Of a stretch of DNA of 64,000 nt, positions 45,597-56,479 are shown piece by piece (the first letter of the stretch is position 1; the number at the start of each line of letters is the position of its first letter). The position numbers and the translations under genes were made by a program. Below the pieces are notes generated by a model that ran no database searches, was not told where the DNA came from, and worked only from the letters and a program-made list of their open reading frames with translations. The stretch is from Prorocentrum cordatum (Eukaryota; Sar; Dinophyceae; Prorocentrales; Prorocentraceae), in NCBI GenBank assembly GCA_963575745.1, contig CAUYUJ010015736.1:251523-315522 (forward strand), written 5' to 3'.

Positions 45597-47636
45597 CTCC
45601 TCCTCCTCATCCTCTCCCCTCTTTTCGGGGCAAGGAGGTGAGGAGGACCGAGGGTGACAGAGGGGGCAGAGGAGGACCGAGACAAACTGAAGAGAACCGA
45701 CAAGTAGGAGGAGGAGGAGGACGAGGACGAAGAAGTAGTAGGATACTAATAATATTAATAAAAAGAAGAAGAAAAATAATAGTGAGGACGCCCGACGATG
45801 ACCGAGAAGAGCTAAGGATGATTAAGAATGAGGACGCAGAATGACAAGGAGAAGGATGTCGACGGACTGATAAGCAGCCGCCGCCTCCGACACCACCATC
45901 GCTGGTCCAAAGCGCTTAGCTTACATCATATGCCATCCTGCGTCCGTCATTCATACCGCCTTGCGGCGGGAACCACCACTCAGACGTGGCAGTTCCCGTA
46001 GCTAGACCACCAATTGACCCCGAAGCGGGGAGGAGGCGACGGCGGACGATGGCACTGTCGCAAAGACGTGCTCAAGATGTCTCTCTATCGAGGACGCAGG
46101 ACACGCAAGGAGAAGCCTCCGACAGCACTCTGCCGTCGAGAGAACGTCAACGCGACGGGCAGGCTCACTGTCCTCGAAGAGGGCCACCCGCAGCACCGCA
46201 GGAGGGAGGGGGAGGAGGGAGGGAGGACGATCCACGCTTGGGGCCTCCGGATGCGCAGGGGGACCTCCCGAGGCCCCCTCCCTGCCCGCTGCGGGAGGTC
46301 CTCCCCGGGCGTCGGCAGCCTGGTCGCTCCTCGACGCACCACGGCGCCCAATGACTCGGGCACAGTGGTGGACGGGAGCGCCTCCGACTGCGGAGGCGCC
46401 TGCGACGTGTGCTGAAACGGCGCTCACGGATGTCGCTTCGCTGTGGCTGCATCGTGGGCGTGACCCGCGGGGCCAGGGGTCACCGAACTTCTCGCGTCGC
46501 TCCCTGCAAGCGCGCCGCGCCAATACCTTCGCGCCATCACGCCATCGCGCTGCCCCTCCTGGAGTAGGGCGCCCCTAGACACCCCGCACGAAACATGAAG
46601 GCTTTCGCGCGCGATCGTGTTCCCGCTCGTGACGTTGATAACACCTGCGCGTGCAATCCGGCAGGAGACCGACTCACCCCGCTGCGCGATCAACCCAGAT
46701 TCGGTACTCGGGGGTTGTCGTCGTGGGGCGCAGCCAAGCGCGATGAAGAGGCGTAGGACCAATGCGATCTGCGGCACTCGCGGATCTGCCTCGTGAGGTC
46801 TTGTGACGTCGCCCGACCGCCCAAGGCGCGCAAGCAAGTCGAATCCTCAACCGTCCAGGTCGACTTGTGCGGATCCGAGCGCCTGCTGCAACCCTAGACA
46901 CTCAGCCATAAGAATTGACAAGCTGGGCAACGATGCGAGAACCCTTGGGCGTCCATGTCGAAGCAACTGCGGCGGCGGCAGGCTAAGGCACTAGGCCGAA
47001 CAGACAAGGGCGCAAGGGCACCCTTGATGTGGCACCGCGTCCTTGTCACTGCGCCTGCACCTCTAGGCTATGATGCAGCCAGCGCCTTTGCGCTGTCACC
47101 AAGGCGAGAGCGCCATCCAAACACTGACGGGCCGTGCTCTGCGAGTCCGAGTGCCAGTCAGAAGACCGTCAGAGTGCGGCTAACGCCTGGGCGAGAGCAC
47201 CAACAGTGACCTCATAATGCGGCCGGCGCCGACACGGTAGTGCCACTACAATGCGTTTAAATATCTGTCTTGCGCGACCGAACGCCAGTCCGACCACGAG
47301 AATAGAGCCGACGCCCGGGCGAGAACAGCGGCCCGAACGAAGAACTCGCGCCAGCGCCGATGAGAGTGAGCGCCGCCGCATTGGCGTACGGGGAAGTGGG
47401 CCTGGAACCCGAGGCTTCTCCAGGGCCCAGCGTCTGTCCCCGATGGCTTTCTGATCGCCCCTGGCCCGGGAAGAACACAACGCAAAACCTCATGACTCCT
47501 GTTCTTCAGGACCCCACTCTCTTCCTGGCGATACCCAGCTCACTTTTTGCGAGCCCGAGCGCCAGGTGAGCTTTGGCGAGAGAGCCATCGCAATCCAAGA
47601 GTGGCTAGCGCCGAGCCTACTCGGCCTCTTCCGCCT
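45597..47636. other. No supported gene
   Basis: After a short CTC tail the sequence is mixed. Degenerate motifs GGGCGAGAGCACC and GGCGAGAGCGCC recur at 47100-47330 and 47570 and may be a decayed repeat. AT-rich AATAATATTAATAAAAAGAAG occurs at 45748-45785. Open frames have no motifs. Confidence 0.4.
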
Positions 47637-48270
47637 CCATTACTTTCCTTACAAATAACTCCTCCCTGTCGCACCGTCGAAAGGGCGGGCCGGGCGATTC
47701 GCATGAGACTGCCGCACCACTCATGACCCTGAACCTGAACATTTGTGAAACCGTTTCCGCATGAAGGGCGGGTCGTTTTCAAGGTGTGGCTCTCGCCTTA
47801 GCGCCGCGCACATTCGTCTTAAAGATTTGCAAGAGCTTCACAGATGGAGGGCGAGTCGTCTTCAAAATGTGGCTCTCGCCTTAGCCCCGCGCGCATCGTC
47901 GCAGACATGTCGCAAGAGTTTCACGGTTGGCGAGTGTTCCTTTCCAAAATGTGGCTCTAGCCTCAGCGGCGCGAACATTCGATCCACGAGTTTTTACCGC
48001 TTCAAGGATTATCATGGCTTACGTCCCAGAGTTGGCGTTTTGCCACGATATCGGGCTGTCAGGGCGCAACAGTTACCCTGATTCGTGGTGCCAAAGTCAA
48101 AGCACAGCAGCGGTGATCGCGGCTCTTGCACAGTTCTGGACCGTCGGACGGTTGTTGTTCAACGGGGCACTTCGGTCAGTGAAAAAGCGATTCCTTGCAG
48201 GCGTTGAGGAGGGAGCTTGGAGGGAGGGTGTACTGCAACATCTTCGACGGGCCTTGGGTTTGCACTGGTC
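47637..48270 (+). repeat. Composite dispersed repeat, copy E
   Basis: CTGTCGCACC head (47666), three 80-bp units (47765-47980) with GTGGCTCTCGCCTTAGCGCC, a more diverged body, and tail GGCCTTGGGTTTGCACTGGTC followed by CTCCTCCGCC. Orientation is the same as in copies A-D. Confidence 0.85.
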
Positions 48271-48630
48271 CTCCTCCGCCGCCCTGCCCTCTCCGCCTCC
48301 ACTTCCTCCCTCCCTCTCTCCTGCTCCTCCCCCCCCCCCTTCTGCTCCGCGCAGCTTCAGAGCCGAAACCCACTGCGTAGGAAGCTCCAGCAAAACTCGC
48401 CCCGCCCCCAAAACAGGCGCGCTGGCCAGGGTTTAACAACACACTGCCACCTGACAGCCGGCCCGTGCAGGAAGGGCACAGGTGGGGAAGAGAGGGCACG
48501 GCGGACGACGGAGGACGACGAGCGGCGCGGAGGGTGGGCCGCGGCGGAGCGCCCCCCGGCCGAAGGGCGCCGATGCGTTACTAAACTTGCCCGCCCCTCG
48601 CGCCGCTCCGTGGAGAGCCGAGCCCACCTC

Positions 48631-51600
48631 CTAGCCCTGGCAGGCGCAGCGGGGCAGGAGGTGCCTCATGGTCAGGGAGACGCGCCGGGTCCGCTCGACC
48701 TTGTCGCCGAGCCGCCACCGATCGCCCAGCATGTGGAGGTTGCAGACCCTCTCGGTCACCGTGTCCGTGGCCTGCGCCTCGAAGCCATGGCGGTGGTGCC
48801 AGAAGGCGTCCTCGCTGAAGACCAGCAGGCTCCTCGGCTCGAGCAGCACGCTGACCAGCGGGTCGCTGCCGACGTGGCCACCGGGCACGTTGTTCATCTG
48901 GTCCCACTTCATGCAGTCCTCGGTGCCCGACTTCGGATGGAAGTCGAAGATGCACGGGGTCCCCAGGCTCAGGATCGCAACCTTCGGGTAATCCGACGAG
49001 CCCCCGCCAGCGGGGGGGGGCGAAAGACGTGCGAGACAGTTGGCTGTCCCCCTCCCCCGGGGGCCAAAATCTCGCTTAAGAGGGTGAGGGAGGGGTGGAC
49101 GAGCTCGTTGGCGGGACGGGGAAGCGCGAGCTCGTCCACACGCACCTCCAGGACCCTCGGAGCCTCCAAGTCCCCCATCCATGGCCTCCGAGATGGCCAA
49201 TATGCCTTCCTAAGATGGCTTACGAAGAGCTCCAACACGCCAGAAACATCTCGACCCATGATGGTCGCAAGACGGCCCAGGAGGCCCACGACGCCGCAGG
49301 AGAACCCCAACATAGGGCCTCACAAAACAAGCGAATCCGAATTAAGAAAACAAACTCTTTACACCGACGCTTGTTTCCAGCCCTGCACTGACACTTGCAC
49401 AGGTGTATGCGGGAACATCCTGATGTATACATGTTGCGTTGTTTCCCGACGTCATCCCCGACCCTCAGAAGTCCGCCACTGGTAATGTGATGGACCGATG
49501 TTCCACCACCGCTACCATAGGTAGGAGAGGTGGAGAGGGAGGAGGAGGAGGAGGAGGAGGAGGAGGAGGAGGAGGAGGAGGACGAGGAGGAGGAGGAGGA
49601 GGAGGAGAAGGAGGAGGAGGGAGGAGGAGGAAGAGGAGGAGGAGGAGGAGGAGGAGGAGGGAGAGGAGGAAGAGGGGAGGAGGAGGAGGACCTCCCCATC
49701 CTCCCTTCTCCCCTGTCCTGCATGTGGTAGCGGTGGTGGGAAATTGGCCCATCATAATGTAGTTGTTCAAAGTTCCGACCAACAGCTTCTGAAGAGTTGC
49801 GTGGTCTCGCCTCTTCGGGCTCCTGCAGGCCCTGAGAGGCCCGCGAGGCTCCCCCAGACTGGCACAGACGACGGCTCCCAGGAAGCCCCCCAAGAGAGGG
49901 CCCAGAGATGGGCTCAGAGGGCCCCAAGACAGCAGCTCAAGAGGCGCCAGCCAAAAATGTGGGTGCCCAGAAGAGACACCACCACCACCACGTTCACCCA
50001 TCCCCCTCCCTCTTCCAGCCTCTTCTCCCTCTCTTCCTCCCGGGGAGAGGGAGGGGGTGAGGGAGATGGTGGTGGTGGGTATATGTTTGGGCCACGCCAA
50101 GAGGGGCCCAAGAGAGGCTCGAGACTGGCCATCGCTCGGACATCTATTCCCTGTGCATTCGTCGGATTCGTGCGTGTTTGTTTCCCCTCGATGGTCCAGG
50201 ATGCTCCTCGATGGCCCTTGCCGAGAAAGAGATGAACACGCCCGACGCCCGAGCGATGCCAAGAGGAGGGAAAACTCGCAGGGGCCCAGGGAGCCCTCCC
50301 CCACAAGATGCTGGCGGCGCGAAAAGGGGGGGGCAGGGGGAGGGGGAAGGCTTCTTAGAAGCACCCCGCTATTTCGAAGGCCCTGGCCTTACGTATGTAG
50401 ACTGGGCCCGCGCCTTCTAAGAAGAAGGGGTGCTTCCAAGAGGCCTTCCCCCCCTCCCCCCTCTGCGCGTGGCTGCAGATGGCCCCCAAGACCCCAGCAT
50501 GCCCCCCGGAGGCCCCCCCAGCGGGCCCCCAGGAAGGCCCCCGAAGGAGCCCCAAGAGAGGATCCCACGCGAGAGGCCGCCCCCGAGGTCTCGAAGACGC
50601 CCTAAGGAAGCACGGGACAGACGCGGAGGAGGAGAGCAGCTGCAGCACTAGCTGCACGCAGGCGGCACGACGAGCAGCGGCGACGACGATCACAAAAATG
50701 GGTCTTGCGCGAGATGACGTAGCGACCTTGCGCGGCGACTTGCGCGGGCCGCCCGCGCGGCACGTCACATTGAAGACGAGGGCGCTTACGCGCGACCAAT
50801 GTCGGAGCAGACCCCGGTGTCGGAGCAGACCCCGTTTTCTTGCGTCGCTCAGGTATGGAATCGGAAGCCGTACATGTGCTCCTCTGGGGGTCGGCGGAAT
50901 GCCGCAGGCCTCCCGAATAGACAGGCCCGTCGCAGTGCGGATAGATGCCCTGACCAGGCCTGTAACCATTGATGCGCACGCTGTTCATCGGGTACAGCGC
51001 CCCATCGAACACGCCGAGGTGGTGCAGCGCATCGGCCAAGCGCTGCTGCGACGCTGGGAGCGGCATGCGCATCAGGCCCCGCCCGCACGTGCAGCGGTCA
51101 CCAGCCCCCCACTCCTGGGAGGACCGCGTCTGCATGTCCTCCCAGGCGCTCATCTCCCCGTCCGCGATGGCCATGAACTCGGCCTCCTGGTCGGCCTCGA
51201 TCCAGTCAGGGATGTAGTGGATCTTGGACACGCCCGACACGGCGTAGGGCGCCAGCCGGTCCTCCGGCAGCGCCGCGGGGCCCCGCGAGCGCAGCACGGG
51301 GGGCTGCCCGTCCAGGGCGGCCATGGCCGCGTCCCGGGCGGCGTCGGAGACCCTGGGCTGGGGCCCGGCGCCCACGCTCGCCATCGCCGCGGGCAGGAGC
51401 TCCAGGGTGGTGCCCGCCGCGTCCAGCGCGCCCACCAGCTGGGGCGGCTGCCCGTCTCCGGGGCAGAAGTACCAGTCCCCGGCCAGGACCCGCTCCTCCC
51501 CGAGGCCGAAGACGCCCCGGAAGCGGTGCGGCTTGGCGGGGATGTTCGCGGCGGCGGCGGCGTACTGGAAGACGTCGAGCTCCACCGCCGCGGTGCCGCC

Positions 51601-52188
51601 GTGGCGGACCCAGTGGCCCACGCCACGGCCGACCACCTGGGCGCCGTCCGCGATGTAGGCGGCGCGCCCCTGCGGGCCCAGGTAGATGTGGCCGGAGAGG
51701 GCGCCGTCGCAGCCGAGGACGGAGGCGCGGAAGGCCCACTCGCCCACCGGGAAGGGCGCCTCCCCCGCCGCCACCGCCGCCGCGCTGCCGGCCTCGCGGG
51801 CCCTGCCCTGCGCCAGCGCCACGCGCGCGCCGCGCGCGGCGGCGCCCGCAGCCCCCGCGCCGCCCTTGGCGAGGCTGGCGCCCGCGCGGAAGCCGCCGCC
51901 GGCTAGCGCCGCGAGGCCGCCTCCGGCCAGGGCCGCGCGCGCCCCGCGGCCCGCCGCCGCGGGCCGCGGCGACGCCGCCGCGGGCCGCGCGGCGGGCGCG
52001 AGGCGCACGGGCGCCGGCGGCTGCCGCGGCGCGGCGTACGCCAGCCGCGCGAGGCCCGCGCGGCTGGCGGCGGCCACCGCCATGCCGGCGGCGGCGGCGC
52101 CCCTCGGCAGCTGGCGGCGGCGCGCGGGCTCGCCCGGCCGCGCGGCGGGGCGCCGGGGCCCCGCGCCAGCCCCCCAGGCGCCCCGCAT
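48631..52188 (-). CDS. ALKBH6-like: ALKBH6-like 2-oxoglutarate/Fe(II) dioxygenase
   Basis: ALKBH6 proteins belong to the AlkB family of Fe(II)/2-oxoglutarate dioxygenases, which oxidise alkyl groups on nucleic acids or proteins. From the ATG at 52188, residues 1-150 are Ala/Arg-rich and could be a transit peptide; about 155-260 form a beta-rich module (GHIYLGPQGRAAYIADG, GDWYFCPGDGQ) that I do not recognise. The oxygenase begins near residue 318 (VSKIHYIPDWI). Iron ligands H418 and D420 lie in GIYPHCDGPVY. The second coding block (about 48996-48631) supplies ILSLGTPCIFDF, LLEPRSLLVFSEDAFWH, the distal His in HHRHGFEA, and the 2OG-binding Arg region RRVSLTMRH, and ends at TAG. The family is usually about 240 residues; this product is about 545. 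An intron of about 1.9 kb (near 50910 to 48997) separates the blocks. TCG occurs at both edges; the splice sites are not canonical and remain unsettled. Confidence 0.75.
48997..50910 (-). other. Intron of the ALKBH6-like gene, repeat-filled
   Basis: Inferred because the two halves of the oxygenase fold lie on either side. It holds a (GGA)n array at 49533-49690 on the plus strand, GGGCCC-type words at 49850-49930 and a MITE-like copy at 50126-50261. A GC donor of AG|GC form is available at 50909/50910 but does not restore phase with the only nearby acceptor AG at 48982. Confidence 0.6.
50126..50261. mobile_element. MITE-like element with TGGC-ATCGCTCGG ends, copy 1
   Basis: Ends TGGCCATCGCTCGGAC and GCCCGAGCGATGCCA are inverted repeats. 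The interior (TTCGTGCGTG, GATGCTCCTCGATGGCCC, GAACACGCCCG) matches the copy at 62521-62650. No target duplication is evident here. It sits within the ALKBH6-like intron. Confidence 0.6.
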
Positions 52189-52661
52189 GCTGGTCGGAAG
52201 CTCTCGGGCCAGGACGGGGCACGGGCCAGGGGGGAGGGGCTCGGGGGGGGGGTGCAGAGGGCGAGCCCTCCTGGGTGCCCTCGAGAGGCCCGCAGAAGGC
52301 CCTCGGAAGGCCCGCCGGAGGCCTCTGCAGAGGTCGTCCTCCCTGCCGCCCAGGGGGAAGGGGCCGCGGCTCCTGGGGTAGGGCGGCCTGTCTGTCTCTC
52401 TCGGAGCGTCGACCCCGGGGTTCTTCCAAGGACTCCAGCCCGACCCGGGGGCGATGGGGAAGAAGAGGGAGGGGCACTCGGCGTCTAACAGACACGCCAG
52501 GCCTATGATACCAAGAGGGGGCATATCTGCACCATTGCGTGTGCCCCCGTGGATTCTAAGCTCGACTTCCCAAAAGCCGTTGAGCTTGCATGTTTTGGAG
52601 GTGGCACCGCGTAACCGCAATGCATTTCGCCAAATGCAACGGCCTTGCTTCGGGGATCTAC

Positions 52662-52818
52662 TGACCCGGGTCAATCCAAACCCGGGTCAGTCAAGCTTTA
52701 CAAGATGCTGCAAGATCCTGCAAGATCCTGCACCCAAACCCGGGTCAGTGCAACCCTGGCCCTGCAGCATCCTGCAAGATCCGGCGCTCTGGCTGACCCC
52801 CGTTTGCATTGGCCCCTG
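52662..52818 (+). repeat. ACCCGGGTCA / CCTGCAAGAT dispersed repeat, copy 2
   Basis: Same module order as at 17905-18112: GACCCGGGTCAA blocks, CTGCAAGATCCTGCAAGATC units, CCTGGCCCTGCAGCATCC and GGCGCTCTGGCTGACCCCC then GTTTGCAT. It lies 470 bp upstream of the ALKBH6-like ATG. Confidence 0.8.
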
Positions 52819-53195
52819 TCTCAAGGTCCCTGGATTGCTGGCGGACAATTCTACCCATCGGTCGGAAGAAGAAGGTAGAAACATGAAGTAGGAGGGCGTT
52901 GAAAATAAAGTGGGTGTCCGCCCGCCCCGTGAAGAGGACGGAAAAGGTGAAGCCACTCGATCATGGAAGTAGGAAGGCGCTTCAAGAAGATTGGAATCTG
53001 GGGGTGCAAAGATACCTACTTTCAATGACCGATGGGTATCCCTGCTGCTACAGAAAACCCCTCAGGGTGGGAGCAGCCGTGGCCGTGACGGGGAGTCGGA
53101 GGAAGAGGAGAGGCAGAGGAGGAGGAGATGCAGCAACAGGGCAAGGAGGGAGGCGACAAGGATGGTGGCGAGTGAGGCGGGGGAAGAGGGATGAG
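52819..53195. other. No gene; mixed then GA-rich
   Basis: Unique sequence to 53085, then GAGGAAGAGG purine-rich sequence up to the CAT array. Nothing coding is supported. Confidence 0.4.
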
Positions 53196-54362
53196 GGGGG
53201 AAGTCATCAGCACCACCAGCATCAACATCATCACCCTAAACATCGTCATCCTCACCATCGTCATCAGCATCGTCCTCACCGTCAGCACCAAAAGCGGCAT
53301 GGTAACTTGGAAAACTTAGAATCTGCCTGCTCAGCATCGTCTGCAGCATCAGTATAGTCAGCATCGTCAGCATCGTCCTCAACTAGCAATCATCAACATT
53401 ATGATCAGCACAAGCATCGTCATCATCAGCCTCAGCATCGTCATCATCATCGTCATCGCAATCATCAGTAGCAGCATCATCATAGTAGTCATAATCATAA
53501 TCCAAATCATCATCGCCAACATCATCAGCATCATCAGCAGCAGCATCATCAAATTAATCATGAGCCTCAGCATCATCATCATCACAATCAACCTCAGCAT
53601 CATCATCATCAGCAGCAGCATCATCATCATCATCTTCAACTACCTCATGTTCAGCAGAGGTATCATAATGATAATAATGGATACGCTTCCTTATCGCCAT
53701 CATCATAGTCGCTGTCATCATCCTCAGCATCACCATCATCACCATTATAATGAACAGCATCACCATCATCAGCATCACCAACAGTAGCAACATCATCATC
53801 GCCATCATCGCCACCACCACCAATCCACATAACATCCATCATCGCCACCACGACTGTCAGTGGCATCACCATCATGGTCATCCACAACAGCAGCTGCATC
53901 GGGATCGTCTTCAATGTCGCCATCACCGTCTTCAACATCAGTAGCATCATCATGGGCGCCAGCATCAGCATCAACAGCAGCAGCATTATCCTCATCATCA
54001 TCAGCAGCAGCAACATACTCATCAACAGCAACCGCAGCATCAGCATCAGCATCAGCATACTCGCCAACGTCATCGTCATCGGCATCGTCAGCAGCATCAT
54101 CACAATCAGCAGCAGCAGCATCGTCGGCAGCAGCAGCAGCAGCACCATCATCATCACCACAAGCAGCACCAGCACCAGCAACATCACCATCGCCACCGCC
54201 ACCACCACCACCATCATCAGCATCACCCTCATCAGCATCATCACGTTCATCTTCATCATCTGCATCATCATCACCATCAGCAGCAGCATCAACAGTATGA
54301 TCAGCATCCTCATGATCGTCATCGTCATCGTCATCGTCGTCGGCATCGTCATCACAATTGTA
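53196..54362. repeat. Imperfect (CAT)n/(CAG)n array
   Basis: CAT, CAG and CGT triplets, as in the 6-12 kb array, but not next to a composite repeat copy. Poly-Asp/Ala and poly-Met/Leu frames on the minus strand are periodicity artefacts. Confidence 0.93.
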
Positions 54363-55194
54363 AGTGCAATGCCCCCATCCCTCCCTCCGTCGTGCCTCCT
54401 GCCAGCCTCCCGCCGCCTCCTCCTCACTCCCCGCCCCCTCCCGATGCCCCCCTCGCCCCGCGCGCCTCCCCTCATGTCTCCTCCCTCCTCCCTGTCCCCG
54501 CCCTGCATCCCCGTGCGTTCGGCTCCCAACGCAGCCACAAGCGCAAACGAGCCAGCAACGCAACAGAAGAAAACAGAGAGCGAGAGAAAGAGAGAGAGAG
54601 AAACAAAAAAAAACTCCAACCACCCCCTTCCCCAACCCCTCCGACCACCCCCTTCCCCGACCTGCGGGGCCGCCGGTAATGGGCGCGGGCGAGAAAGAGG
54701 AGAAGGAGGAGGAATACGAGGAGCAGGAGGAGGGAGGAAAAGGGAGGAGAAGGGAGGAAGAAGAAGAAGACTCGGCCTTGCGCTGCATGTATGATGTCTC
54801 GTGCCTGCTGCTGCTAACCGTAGTTTACAACAAAGCACCTCAGACAATCGATCGAACGAATATGCGGTCGAGGTCAGGGTAAAACGCACCGTGCAGCCTA
54901 GCAATCGAGCGAGTGCGCGACCGATCGCAAGGATATTGACCCGTGCGAGCGGGAGGCGAAAACCTCTCGGGCTCCGCAGGAGCCGATGCCTCCAGGACGG
55001 CGGGCCCCAGGCAGGCCCCTGGAGCACCCGAACCGTCCCGAATTCGAGCCCACTCCCCAGCAGTCAAGCAACGGCAGACGAGAGGAGAACGACGGGGCAA
55101 GAGAGGCGACAGAGAGGAAGAGCACGAACGCGGTAAAGGGGCGAGGACAAAGCAGGAGAAGGGCAAGCAGGCCGCAGCGGAGGGGGGAGTGAGC
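54363..55194. other. No gene; CT-rich then GA-rich sequence
   Basis: CCTCCCTCC-type sequence to 54540, AGAGAGAGAGAAA at 54575-54605, CCCCCTTCCCC at 54620-54660 and GAGGAGGA at 54690-54770. The remainder is unique. Confidence 0.45.
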
Positions 55195-55536
55195 TCACAG
55201 TTCAAAAGCTGCCCTCAAGACATCCTCAGAGGAGGAAAGAGAAGGAGGGCAGCGGCTGGACGGTGCCTCGAAGTGCGACGAGGCGGGCTTCAGCTCATCA
55301 GACGGGGATGGAGAGGTGGAGGTCGCCCGAGCCGCGGGCGTCGTAGAGGCCCCCACACAGAGACATCCCAATTCCAACTCCCAGATACTTCGATATGTAG
55401 ATGCGGCACGGCCCGAAAGCTTCGAGGCAGCAAAACCTGACCCGTGTGCCAACGCATAAGGCGGGCAAGGGCGATCAAAATCCAACCCAGGCCCCCTGGA
55501 AGGCACATCAGGACAGTGGCGACGTGTACCCCACAA
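55195..55536 (-). CDS. Possible terminal exon or ORF, unknown function
   Basis: An open stretch of 113 codons ends at TGA after LRAAFEL. It reads FDRPCPPYALAHGSGFAASK, ELELGCLCVGASTTPAA and PSSRCPPSLSSSEDVL, with balanced composition unlike the repeat frames around it. It lies just downstream, in the sense direction, of the LINE 3' end, so it may be a host exon next to which the LINE inserted, or part of the element's 3' region. I do not recognise it. Confidence 0.28.
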   Translation of the reverse strand: MWGTRRHCPDVPSRGPGLDFDRPCPPYALAHGSGFAASKLSGRAASTYRSIWELELGCLCVGASTTPAARATSTSPSPSDELKPASSHFEAPSSRCPPSLSSSEDVLRAAFEL

Positions 55537-55654
55537 GGGGGGGCGTTCTGACTGGGCCTAGCCGGTGAGGTTGCAGTCTAGGACGCCGAATATGTAGATA
55601 CTTCCGCCGACCCAGAACTCAACTCCTTTTGACGAATCCTCTCGCGTAGTGCTC

Positions 55655-56320
55655 CTAGTCTGCACTGCCACGACTCTTGCCTCCCTTGGGTTTGGACCGA
55701 TCCACCAGCTTCTGGGCCATCATCTCCAAGTGACCGACTGGTGCCGTGCCCAGCTTGAGTCGACCTCCGAAGTGAACCAGCGCCTTGGCCAGAGCCTGCT
55801 CCATGAGTAGCTTCGACGCCCCAGGCTGGCCCTCTCCCAACGGTATCTGAAAACCGTCCGCTATGCTGAACTGGATGCGGCGGAACTTCTCGTTGTAACA
55901 CTTGCGCACCCTGAAATGACGAATGGCCAATCCCAATTCCTCCTGCGATGCCACCGAGAAAAACTTGCCGTAGAAGGCGCTCAGCACCTGCAATGGCTCC
56001 AGGAGTGTCTTCGCCTGCTCGTCCTCCTTCAACGATTTGAACACGGCGCGCGCGATGTGCAAATGAGGAGGGCCATCCTTCGCATTGAGCTCCTGGATCG
56101 CCGCGACTTCGGCGCGCTGCTTGCCTGCTTGTTTGGCCGCGACTACGGGGCTGCACTCCGCTGGCGAGACTACCGAGGTCCACTCCGAGGCCGACGTGCC
56201 CCTCAGCTGCTGTGCGTGTTGGCAAGCCATGTTCAAGAGTATGCTCAGGGCCTGTTGAATATCTTTTGCCTTCAATGCCCCTTCCACTTTTGCCAAATCT
56301 TCGTCTGCGTCGTCTGCCAT
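55655..56320 (-). CDS. ORF after reverse transcriptase, LINE C-terminal region or third ORF
   Basis: The frame gives 221 residues from an ATG at 56320 (MADDADEDLAKVEGALK) to the stop at 55655 (end SKPKGGKSRGSAD). It is open further upstream to 56569, where it contains CALCNGAFKRT. It is helix-rich (IARAVFKSLKEDEQAKTLL, FRVRKCYNEKFRRI) with a basic end. It is in a different frame from the reverse transcriptase, whose own frame continues beneath it with shadow-like composition. Either a 1-nt shift near 56400-56540 separated it from the polyprotein or it was always a distinct ORF. Function unknown. Confidence 0.5.
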   Translation of the reverse strand: MADDADEDLAKVEGALKAKDIQQALSILLNMACQHAQQLRGTSASEWTSVVSPAECSPVVAAKQAGKQRAEVAAIQELNAKDGPPHLHIARAVFKSLKEDEQAKTLLEPLQVLSAFYGKFFSVASQEELGLAIRHFRVRKCYNEKFRRIQFSIADGFQIPLGEGQPGASKLLMEQALAKALVHFGGRLKLGTAPVGHLEMMAQKLVDRSKPKGGKSRGSAD

Positions 56321-56479
56321 TGATGCGATCCGCCCCTTTTTGTCTGGATGTGCGCCGTCTGCAGGACCGCCCGCTTTTGCCTTGTGCCCCTGAAGCAGCG
56401 CGCCGAGGTCCAGCTCCGCGCCGCAGTCTGCGCCGTGCAAGTTGGGGAGGCGGCAGAGAGCAGTGCGTTTGAATGCGCC

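Noticed and set aside
55578-56470. Last 300 codons of the reverse-transcriptase frame
   Set aside because: Composition becomes Arg/Gly/Gln-rich and shadow-like while another frame reads a normal protein; the true coding frame has shifted.
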